This document shows positions 50,834-61,289 of a stretch of 64,000 nucleotides of DNA, in pieces. Both the position numbers and the translations under genes were made by a program. Each line of letters begins with the position of its first letter. Positions within the stretch are counted from its first letter, which is position 1. The notes beneath the pieces were generated by a model. It was not told the DNA's origin and did no database searches. It saw only the letters and a list, made by a program, of their open reading frames with translations. The DNA lies in contig JAGQDJ010000009.1 in assembly GCA_022885665.1 (NCBI GenBank), positions 186,001 through 250,000 on the forward strand, written 5' to 3'. The stretch is from Triops longicaudatus (taxonomy: Eukaryota; Arthropoda; Branchiopoda; Notostraca; Triopsidae).

Positions 50834-52462
50834 TCATATCGAAGGCAAATGATCAAAGCGACGGTGTGCTCGCGGAGCTTGTGATCCTTGGATGCCAGGA
50901 GGACTGCCTCCGATTTGGAACACGTGATTATTGTTCGACGTGCCACCTGATCCGGATCCTGCAGGTAGTTGTGGGAGCATGTTGTGATTCGAGTACTGGG
51001 AATTCTAAAATTAAACAAGGTTTATTGAACAATTTCCGGCAAACCTATTTTATTATTTAGATTCGAAAATAGATTCGGCAAATAAAATAATACTTCTATA
51101 TGGAGTGAAAAAAAATGTACTATTAGGATTATACGAGATTCGATAAAAGCTATGATTTCGTAAGTGATAATTTATAAAATGCATGCTTATGTATGCATTC
51201 ATAGGTACAGCAATTGTAAATCCTTACTCGTGACCGCGAGCGAAGTCGCTTTAGGCGCTCAAATTCTTCCATATCGGAATCAGGCAATCGGACATTAAAG
51301 TTGGCAAAATAAGGGTGTCGTAGTAGCTGCTCGCAAGTATACCGTTTGGCTGGATCTTTGTCCAGACATTTCTGCGTAAGTAATAGAGCTAGTTTGAGTT
51401 AAGAATTTAGGCAAATAATGTTACTTTGAGAAAATCGATGCCGTCTGAAGCAAAATCTCGAGGCATTTTGGCTTCAAGCGTTTCTCGAGTGTCAGGTTCC
51501 GGAATGCTTAAGCCAGCGAAGAAATCATTCGCCTTGAAGATTTGCATATGACGCAGTGTCAGATCTCCCAAGGTTTTGCGAATTAAGTAGAGCTGGTCCA
51601 CGTCAGATTTGCCTGGCCAGAGCGCCTCTCCTCGGACCAATTCAGCGAAAACGCAACCTTCACATCATTCGCTTTTTTAATCAAAGTTTTTCGTTTAAGT
51701 GTTTGTGGAAAGTTACCAATAGCCCAAACGTCAACAGGAGCACCGTACTGGGTGTCACCCACGAGTAATTCCGGCGCACGATACCATCTTGTTGCCACAT
51801 AATCTGTGTAATTCTCACCAGGACCGGCTAGAATTCATCACAATTAGTTGTCTGATGTCGCAAAGTAAAGCTAATCGTACTTAACATGCGTGCGAAACCG
51901 AAGTCACATAATTTCACCACTCCATCTTTATTGATTAGAATGTTTTCTGGCTTCACGTCACGATGAATGCAGTTGTTTGCGTGGCAGTAAGCAACAGCTT
52001 GCAAGGTCTGCCAAATTATTTTTTTCGTAAGCGTCTCTGGCACACTAAAGCAAGTAAATACAACATAAGTTATAGTAATCTAACAAAATGCAGGAACGAG
52101 TAGAATGCTTACCCTTTGGAGTGTTTTTCAAGCTCGTTCAAAACAGTGTGGTCGCAGAATTCGAAGACAAGATGTAGCTTCTTCTTTCTTCGGAACACTT
52201 CGATTAAGTTGACTAGATTGGGGTGTTTTAATTGCTAGAAAATCAGAATGCAAGTCTTTAATAAAAGGACAGGTATTCGCCGTCATCTCTTTACTTTTAG
52301 CATACGGATTTCCCGCAATGCAATTTTCTTGATTAGAGGGTCATCTTCGGATTCCACGAACTTCTTAATCGCCACTAACTGGCCAGTTTCGCGATTCCGA
52401 CAACGATAGACTACGCCGTATGAACCTTCGCCCATGCGGGCCAGTTTTTCATACCTCTCCAT
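50834..52462 (-). CDS. CDKL1: Cyclin-dependent kinase-like 1/4 (KKIALRE kinase)
   Basis: CMGC-group Ser/Thr kinase of the CDKL1/CDKL4 type, a family linked to cilia and flagella. Coding exons in transcript order: 52462-52295, 52234-52113, 52044-51881, 51827-51717, 51657-51425, 51371-51228, 51004-50834; all six introns are GT-AG, in phase and about 50-225 bp. Total 370 aa against 358 for human CDKL1. The Gly-rich loop GEGSYG is at residues 11-16, the ATP lysine at K33, the family signature KKIALRE at 45-51, HRDVKPEN at 124-131, DFG at 144-146, and the TDY activation-loop motif at 159-161 before VATRWYRAPE. The short tail ends HLPSI, comparable with the FPNI end of human CDKL1. The start was chosen because MERYEKLARMGEG matches the family; an in-frame ATG at 52558 would add a non-family extension across a likely 5' UTR acceptor (TTTAG, exon from 52487). 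I cannot separate CDKL1 from CDKL4 orthology. Confidence 0.96.
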
Positions 52463-52487
52463 GAATCGTGAACTCGGCACCCTGGAA

Positions 52488-55400
52488 CTAAATACGCAAA
52501 CAATAGCGATGTGATTCTCTGGTAATACGGGATTCGACAGCGGAACGGATACGGCCATTCAGTTAGGAATCTCGTGTTTGAAACGTTGTACGACAAAAAC
52601 ATGCAAAGCAGCTTTCGTGTACTAGTACAAAAGTTGCCGATATTTTCTTGGTTGTGTCAGTTAAGGTCACGTCCTTCAAACTCGATGGAAGTTTTGTTTG
52701 ACAATTCTTCGAATAAATATTAAATCATGCACGGATTGGAAACGGCTAAAAGTCGTAGCAAAGTACCGATCACTTTAAATGTCAAGGTTGACCTCCGTTT
52801 GACTTCAATGAATGCTTTACATGACTAAAGGTAACACTGTATTCAGCTTCTCTGGTAAAAGATGGCTCACATTTGTCAGGAACCGCTCGTGTGTCGTTAT
52901 TTCAACATAATTGCAAATATGCGACTGAGCGACTCAAACAATGGATTTTCGCTCGTACACTGAATCGCTAAGAATTGGTTGCCTGGATAGTGATTCCGTG
53001 TTGTTGAATGTCGTTTCCTTAGCAACGAGCTCTATTTTCTAGCTTGGAAGGGAGAAACGGAACGCATTGTACTGACCCCGTTTGCCCCGCCCTATTAGCA
53101 CGTCAGAATGTGTACTCGCGTCGGAGGCAGTATTGTTAAAAGCGAAACTTCCAGACATTGAAAAATCGAACGCGCAACACTTGCCCTTTAGAATGTTAAC
53201 AATAGGGTTTGGGAATTAAGTGACTTTACCTTGACACGCTTGGAATGCTTTTATCTCACTCCAGCATATGCGGGTGGAGGAGTCATTAATTCATGCCAAA
53301 TAGGGTCCCGCAGGATCACGCTTTGCAAACGGGAGCTTTATTTAGATTTTAGCGAAAAGGTGGCCTTGATTTTATGACTTCGTGTCAGGAAAGCGAGCTG
53401 GTTAGAACAGCCACATGAAGGAATATTGTAACACTTTTGGTGGAAGTGCTTTAATAATTAATTGGGGTTTGAATTCTTCCGGTCATAAGCGTGAGTTTAA
53501 CGTGGTCTACCTTAGTCATCAATCTGCATCAAATAGGGTGCGTTTTGCGCTGTTCTGTGCACATTTTCTCGTGCTCTTTTGTTATAACTAAGACACTAGA
53601 ATGGAGCGCAGTTACTAGGGCATTATGAAATGGACTGGACCGTATTGTAATGCACTGGAAGGGTGGAATCCCAAACGGATTGGGCGTATATGGGAGAAGT
53701 ATTTAGTCAGCGAACACAAAGAGATATGAAGTACAGCACAGTTTACCCTTTCATTTAAAGCGCCAGTAGCTGAAGTGAGGTAGCCATTAATCACGACTGT
53801 CGCTTAAGCTCTAATTTATAAAAAAGCCAATTATTACTCAGTGAAATTTCCCTACATCTGTAACAAACGAAAGATACCGCAAAATATAAGTTGGTAGGGA
53901 ACTGTAACAGATGTACACGCTGGTGTACAACGTCTGTAAAAGTAACGAGAAATAATTGACAAATAAGTCCTAATTTCCTTAAATTTTAATTTAATTTATA
54001 TTAATCATAAACGCTAATAACGTGAATTTCTTCCGTATTCTTAGGATTTTACTCGATAAACTCACGAAATGACTGAGGTCACTAGTGTTCGGAATAGTTG
54101 GAGTGTCAACGTCATGGCATTAGTACAAAAGAACTTCGCTTACGTCAAGAAGACACGTCAAAACTGCAAGAGCCTTTGACCTTTCCGCAGTCAGTAAGCG
54201 CATAGCAATTTGGCTTTCCGTAATAAAAATCCCTGTAGCATGTGAGACCCTAGAATCAGTGCTTTGAGCTATGAATTTCAGATGAGTTGGAAAAACCCGA
54301 CTATGAGCTGTCGATGATTTGTGTACCGTCAATAAAGGTGAGTTTGTCACGTATACCTGGTTTTATGATTAGTGAAAAAGGTAAGTAAAGAAAGTACTTA
54401 CCCCCGGTGTAATAACGGCCGACTTTGCCCCATAAGCCACATTTTTTGATCGCCCAGCCATCGATCCATGTTGCATGGCTGTTTTTGGCTCAACTTGCTT
54501 ACGAATGAAGCACGTGTTTTTCCCCCTCCTGATCAAACATAACAACCGGGCTCGTAGACTCGCAGAAGGCCGGCTTTCGATTTTAGGTAATGGGCTTAAT
54601 AGGTTTCTGAACGCAACGGATCAACTCCCCCTCTGCGTAAACATCAACCGGATAACAGTCTACAAAGGAAAGAATTCATAACAACGAATGAGTTGAAGAA
54701 CCTTTTCGTGTTGCTTCGTGTAAGATCCCTCATCATTTCACCATTGATATCTATCACAGCAAAAGGTCTGATAGCCATGCAATCCGGCGTTCCGAGTACT
54801 TCGCTACGAATCTCGGAATTTCTTCTTCCAACTCGCCGGGATCCATAAAAACAAATCGGAGCACTACAACACAGCGCTTAAACTATATGTAGTTTCACAA
54901 AAATTCCCCACACCATATCACCATGAAACAATACTTGGAGTTTTAAGAGAAATCTACGGATGTGATAAAAAATTTAGATGAGCTTTGAAGGAAAATACGC
55001 GGTTTTTCACTCGCCAGAAATTTACAACTGTCTCTGTTTATAAACATAATTAATTGTGATTCTTCTTATTTTTTATTGTTTTCTAGGTATTCAGTAGTTC
55101 GATAAAGATAAAAGAAGTGCACTTACGAAAAAATTTCACAAATATTTAAATCAAAACCAAACTTAATTTAAATAAGTACATGGTCAAAATTTTCGATTAG
55201 CTATTTCCATGAGACCTTTCATTAGACCTTTCCAGTATCATGAATGTTCATACTGTCATGTTCATACTAAATTCAACAAAATCAATTCACTATTAATTAG
55301 TCATCGAACTCAAGTTTTGGAATAAAGTTTTGAATGTAAATTAATTTATTGAGTTTTGCTTTCATATATGTGCGAGTACTGAACTGCGTACACTAGCCCG

Positions 55401-56664
55401 CATAAATGCAATTAAAAAAAAGTTACAAAATGATTCAGTACAAGTAAATGAATTAAAATACAACGATGAACTAATGGTCACTCATTGAAAAAATGTCCCA
55501 TTACAGTTAAAATAGGTCACGTGTAAACTTTAAACTGGATACTTTTAAACGATGCACTGTCGAATAGTTTTCGTATCGAAGCAACAGTATTTAAATATTC
55601 AAGCAGTATTGACTCACCTGGAGTTACCATGAAAGGTCCCCTACACAGGCAGCGCATGAAACGCAGCTCTTCTTCGCACTACGCGGTACGCTGTACTACA
55701 CGTCTTCCTCGTAACACCACTTCTAGATAAGGGTCCCTTTTATCAAGTCCATATGGTATTACGCGAGTTGGAATGGGATGACTCGAAAGCTTGACATAGC
55801 TATAGCCCCAGGTTGAAGATTGGGCGGAGTCTTACGGGGAAAAAATCGTCCCTCGCTTCTCGAGTTGCTCGACTAATTAATTATTGCACAAACGGGATCC
55901 GGTTGCTATACCAACGGCAGCTGACAACCGAGTACCAACGCAGTGCTTTCGATCGTTCACCTACAGCTAAGGGAGCGAGGCTTGTGGGACGTATGTCTGT
56001 GGTTTTGCGTGATTTAGTCTTGTTTGCCTTTACTTCCTAGAAACTTACAATCCTTACCCGGGTTTCCACTTCATAAAAATCCACATCTGTGGGCACATTT
56101 GGGACCCTTTTATGAAGACTTTTCTACAACAGAAATTTCTGTAAGAAATTTGAGGGCTCACGAGACAGCCTGCTTTTCGAGAAAAGCGCTCTCTAATGTG
56201 TGCTTCTGCTATAAAAACTGTCGGAGTATCACCTTCACGAGAAAAGGAGTCTTTTTTTTTTTTACAAATCAATGCTGAGTCTTTCCTTTTTGTGCGGTGT
56301 CGGGTGTAACACTGAAAATATCAACGTGACTTTTTAGCACCAGCTCTCGAGCTTAAACTTAACAAAAGATACTTCCCGAGACAGGAAAGGATGGGATGGC
56401 TTTTCTTCCTACAGCCGGATACTGGCGACCACGAGCATGCAACTTGCTTAAGAAAAAAGTTGGACACGCAAGCAAGCTTTTAAGCTTTTGCGAAAAAAGT
56501 GCACGAATAATTCAAAACGGAATTCCAGTTAATCCTTTGTATTCCTAACCTGAAACCATGTTGCAACACAGTATAGGACGAAAATTGGTCAAACAAAGTA
56601 CGGGAATTAAAAATTGAAAGTTAAAGTTGATTCCACATTACAGGAAGACATGGTAGGGAAGATT
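52488..56664. other. Intergenic region between CDKL and POMT2
   Basis: No supported exon. It includes the CDKL promoter side (52.5-53.1 kb) and the 3' flank of POMT2. Open frames at 54475-54681, 55813-56040 and 56024-56278 on plus are isolated and unsupported. A small duplicated segment (TGTTCATACT twice and GACCTTTC twice) occurs near 55210-55275. Confidence 0.55.
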
Positions 56665-59600
56665 CTAGAATTCCCACGTATCCAACCAACGCAGTCCGTA
56701 CATGGTACTGTTCTTTTCCGTAGAGGGAGCACTGTTAGCTCCGTAGACCAATGGCGAAAACAAGTAAAAGCTAAAATAAAAAAATAAATGTTAAGTCTTC
56801 TCTAAAATTCACATTAATCAGTTACCTGTAGAAAAGTAAAGCAAGAAGGCCTCCAAGGAGTGTATGGTAGGCCGTATTGGACAAGTGGCGCGGTAGAAAA
56901 GTGACAGCACTTTCGAAAAGATAGTCGAGAATTACGGCTGAAAGCATGGTGGAGAAAAGCAACGCTGGGAAATAGTGGTGGTAGTACAAAATACGACCCA
57001 TCGTCCAAAACGGTACATAATGGAGCAACCAGCCTACGTACAGCCATCCACAAGCGTGCAACGCACGATTTTGTAGTTCTGGTGAAATGAAAAAAGCAAA
57101 TAATTAACGAGGTCAGGACACAATAGAAAATACAAAGAAGAAATAAAAAATACCTCGTTGCCGGGGAGTAGTGTGGACTCCGCGTTTGTCCCTAATTGCT
57201 TGCACGGACCACAGGAATAAGTAAAAAGCCATGAAAAGCAAATTTCCCCACCAAATAAACGGGTTGCCCAGAAGGTAAATACGGATATCTCCTCCAGAGA
57301 AGTATTGTCCCTAAAATGAACACAAAATCAATAGTTTCCATTTTTTCCGTAGGGGCTGGCGCGAGGAGGTGAAGGACATGATAATTACTCTCAGATTGAT
57401 GGGCCACATCCAAGGTCGGGACGTTTGCTCGCCTTCTTTAGGTTTCAAGCCCGCATTTCCACTGAACATAACCGCGTGCGACTCAATAAAGCGCTGCAGA
57501 TAATTGAGTGAATACGTTGTGAATGTTATGTTGGGCACTATAGCAAAGTCAAGGTCAGCCACGGTAAACCATAATACAAATTATATATATTTCTTTACAG
57601 CGGGGGAATTTGTTGTCCTCCACATTCCAGAATGCATTGTCGTCACGTATGTTGGGATTGCAGGTTACTTCTTGTTGTTCGAAACCCCTAAAAATTTAAG
57701 GGAGAGAAAAAACATCGTTTAGTGGAAATAAACTAAGAGAAAATCGCGTTGTAGTCTTTTACCATTTAGGTAGTTGCTTTTTTGTAGTGGTCAATACGCA
57801 GTTTTGGAGGTAGTGCACCAACTTAAAGCGGCTTCGCACTGTTTCAATAATATCGCCTTCTTTTCCGCCAGCAACTACAATTCTCCAAACGTCGTTAGCG
57901 TCTCCGGTGCCGTTCTAAATGCGGGAGAATGTGTGAATTTATCTCGGGTTAATTAATGGTGCGGAATTACTTCGCCATAGCCAGTGACTTGGAAATGCTT
58001 TTTGGACATCGGCGCAGGTTCTTTGTGCGAATGCAGATTTCGACCGGTCGGGCGATGTTCCAGCCTGACCAAATCGCCACTTTTAACGAAATCGATTTCT
58101 TGTGTTTCGTCAAACAGCGAAGGAGCGGGCTTGTTGAAGCGCTTGATGATCCATTGATTGTTTCCGTCTTTGTGGGTATACGTAGTAATTTGCTGTTGCC
58201 GGGCGCCCACACCTGCTGGGTACAGGTGAATGTGAGAATGCAAATACCCGCCGCCCGTCACACTATTCTTGAGGGTCAGGATCGATCCATATGCCGCCTC
58301 TGAAAAAGGGAATACACACGACATGAATATCTGCATGATAAAATTTCCACTTCAGTCCCTCACTACTACAAAAAAATGATTCAAATCCTAAAAAGGTTCG
58401 ACAAGCATGGGTTGATATAAACTACTGCAATTTTTTCTTTATTTAGCTTACCTCGCGGAGTACTGGCATTATGCAAGGAATTTCCTTCAAGATGTGTTTG
58501 GAAGGCGGAGCTAAAAAATCCGTCGCCGGGACCACTATAAAGAATGGACCAGTTCTTTGAAAAGCTTCTTTAGAGAGACAAAATAACTTACGTGAGGTAT
58601 AAAACACGCAAGTGGATGTAAAAGACCCCCAAATAAATCAGCGCCGGGAGAAGAATCAAACAAAGTGCCCGGGCAACGAAGTGTTTGAGGGTATATGTCT
58701 AGGCAAACAAATAACAAAATATAAATTTCATTTTATTACTGTCTTTATTTTGGGCTCCATTGTGTGTAAGCTTACCACTGGCCTTGAAAGATCGCCAAGA
58801 ATATCCCACAAATCCCGGATTGCGCGGAAACCGACCAGAACGATGATAAAAAGACCGACGAATTTGACGCTAATCGCGCCCGTCATTAAAATGCCGGTCA
58901 CTGCAAGCCAGAACCACCACGAGACTGAAAACGGTCTGAAACAACGAAATTTCGGGTTAAGCTTCTATGGCTGAAGCACATTTTGTAAATATAAGGTCGA
59001 AGGTCACTTACCTATCACGCTGATTGTGGAATTTGACTGTAGTGTAAATAGTTCCCGAGATGAAGAAGAGAAGAATAGGATCCAGCAAAATATAGCGATT
59101 CAATGTCAACAGACCGTGGTCTTAAAAAAATAACCGAATTAATTAATGCTCGAATCTATAGTTAACCGACAAAAATCTAACCTAAAAGAATCATCAATCC
59201 GGCGAAAGTAGCGGCGGGTAGCGAAAATGTCATTTCCCAAACTGTTAAAAACGAGAATGGTACGAGGAAGGCTCCCATTGCAGTGCAACCCTGCAAGAGA
59301 AATACATCAAAATAATAAAAAACAAATTTTAAATTTAAAGTAGCTTACAATTCGCATGCCCATATAATGCGTATCGCCATATTTATCTCCCGGCTTCTCA
59401 AATGCGAATTTGGCATCATATCCGGATAAATATCCAAACAATCCAACAAGCATCTAAGTAATTTTTCTTTATTTATTTACTGTTTCAACGAAACTCTCCG
59501 ACACTTTTATAAGAAAATTAAAATTACTTTGCCCAAGGGCGGATGGACATCGAAGAAAAATGTGCGATTGATGTAGTACCCTCCAAATTTACCAAAATGA

Positions 59601-59950
59601 GTTTCGTCCCAACTACACAGACAAAAATTCATGAATATCTGCATTTTGTTTGAATTAATATAGTTCATTACCAGACATGATCGGGTTGGTCAAGTAAATA
59701 AAAACGTGAAACAACAGTAGCTATGATTAACGCGGAGTAAATCGCCCACCATAACTTCGGATTACCTCCTCTGTGAATTCGGGGAAAGAAACAAGCGAGT
59801 GAAAAGGGAAAATGCCAAGTGAAAAATAGCAAAGAGTTTACTGTAATACCTAAAGGCTGCCAAAAGTCCAGACTCTTCGTTTTCGGTTTTCTTCAAGGTC
59901 AACTTCTCCTCGGTCGACGACCTTTCGCTTGCTACTTTGGAGGGCGCCAT
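56665..59950 (-). CDS. POMT2: Protein O-mannosyltransferase 2
   Basis: ER membrane enzyme that, with POMT1, transfers mannose from dolichyl-phosphate mannose to Ser/Thr of targets such as dystroglycan. Sixteen coding exons in transcript order: 59950-59850, 59770-59672, 59612-59528, 59453-59349, 59290-59182, 59120-59012, 58935-58776, 58698-58592, 58534-58452, 58299-57971, 57914-57763, 57687-57599, 57537-57389, 57310-57154, 57078-56826, 56770-56665. All junctions are in phase; 730 aa against 750 in human. The PMT catalytic loop is present (HVCWDETHFGK with the Asp-Glu pair, then FFFDVHPPLGKML), as are EKPGDKYGDTHYMGMR and LNRYILLDPIL. A MIR region (about 320-500) shows GGGYLHSHIHLYPAG, GARQQQITTYTHKD and RNLHSHKEPAP. 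The C-terminal membrane part has GRILYYHHYFPA and the terminal YGLRWLDTWEF. The protein is multi-pass. The exon at 58534 was placed so that VLYLTGPGDGFF matches the human spacing. Confidence 0.97.
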
Positions 59951-60120
59951 GGCTCTAAAATAAGGGAAATTTTATAAGCATAAAATATAAATGGGTGAAA
60001 TTCTGGTATTACAAAAATGCTAAACAAATAACTCCTCAATTATCACAGAAAAACAGGGAGACAAAATAAAAAATAGAAAAAGAACGCGAGAAGCTCACCT
60101 CCGTTCTTCACACTGTTCGG
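59951..60120 (-). other. 5' UTR intron and leader of POMT2
   Basis: On the minus strand a donor (CGGAG|GTGAGC) at 60098 and an acceptor (TTATTTTAG) just before AGCCATGG at 59954-59948 define a 144-bp intron (59955-60098) in the leader. This implies that transcription starts upstream of 60100, on the side of the divergent glucosidase II gene. Confidence 0.55.
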
Positions 60121-61289
60121 AAACGAAGTGGTGAGATTCTTCAGCCCGGAGACAAGTGGTATGGCAGGTGAAAATAGTCCCAAGGCAACAAACGCCCTTC
60201 AAACCAGTTTCTATAATGCTTTTTCAGGAAACCCTCCTCATTTGCATCCAGTAAACGAACGCGTAAAGTGGCGTCATCCGGCACTTCACTAAATCCTCGT
60301 AGAAAAGATGGCACACGGTTAAGAGATATGCAATGCTAGTCGTATCTCGATGCATTTGTTTCTGTACTACAGTAGAATCTCGCTATAATATATACCGATT
60401 ATAACGAGCTTTCAACTATTGCGTAAACGTCCACATGTCCCTTGGAAACGAAATGCATTTATTTCAATACTGGCAATTATATACAACTGACCATAAGGTT
60501 TTACTATACTAGAGACATAGGAGTATTTTAAACACAGAAGTAAATAATAGCACATTTTTTATAAATAAAATGTAAATCTTAAAGTATTACGGCTATGACA
60601 TTGTAATCTAACCTATTACATTCCGAACATAATGAACGCTCGCCACTTTACAGCTTCTGCCTAATTTAATTTTCTGCAAATAAAGATAAAAAAGAGTGCG
60701 TAAAATAGAATGTTACGTAATCATGCATTTTCGTTAACTAAAATGCCGATCTACAACTCTTATTTGATGGTCTACTACTATATTCCGACGGTAATGAGAA
60801 ATCGCAACTTCATCGTATTATCTTGATTTAATTTTCCATACACACAAAAAAAAAGACCTGATAAGCAGCGAGCAGCGCTATTTCGCTGGCGGCTAATAAA
60901 GGAACTAAGATAGTGAGGTGGCGTGTTACCGGCGAAGGTCTTGAAAATTTTGTTCATATATCTGACAAGCGATCGTGTTAGCAGGTATTTTTTGCTCAGT
61001 TTTATTTAACGAAATCGTTCACTTTAAGCACTCGTGCAAAATCACGCAACATACTCTTATGAATTCAAAAAATGGCTTGTTTTTATCGGCACTAGTTTGC
61101 ACTGAATGGGAAACGTCTAGAGACTGACACAAAGACTGTATGGCGGATCCATTCAAATTAGAGTTGTACAAAAAGACGTTAGAAAAAAAGTTTTGTTTGT
61201 TCGCGCTTAGTTCCGTTTTTAAATCTCTCTGAAAGAGTTGACTTGCAAAGTGTCTTTATGCTACCAAACTTTTATTTAGGTTTGAAAAC
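60100..61289. promoter_or_regulatory. Divergent promoter region, POMT2 (-) / glucosidase II alpha (+)
   Basis: About 1.2 kb separates the two divergent leaders. It contains a pogo-like end at 60370, tandemly related units at about 60618 and 60780, and otherwise AT-rich DNA. An acceptor-like CTTTTATTTAG just before the glucosidase II ATG (61290) suggests an untranslated first exon somewhere in this interval. No protein-coding frame is supported. Confidence 0.5.
60368..60860. repeat. Decayed repeat: pogo-like end plus 162-bp diverged units
   Basis: TACAGTAGAATCTCGCTATAATA at 60368 has the TA-CAGT start and Cys/Gly pattern typical of pogo/Tigger-type termini. Two further units beginning ATTCCGA(A/C) at about 60619 and 60781 are alignable over about 75 bases (…TAATGA…CGC-ACTT…TTTAATTTTC…). 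No matching opposite terminus was found, so the element is incomplete or too decayed. Confidence 0.45.

Noticed and set aside
50719..51060. 113-codon plus-strand open frame
   Set aside because: Antisense to the last exon of the CDKL kinase, whose splice sites, frame and C-terminus are convincing.
52463..52558. Upstream in-frame start for CDKL (MAVSVPLSN...)
   Set aside because: It would add a non-family extension across a likely 5' UTR splice acceptor; the MERYEKLARMGEG start matches CDKL family N-termini.
57956..58303. 115-codon plus-strand open frame
   Set aside because: Antisense to the POMT2 MIR-domain exon.
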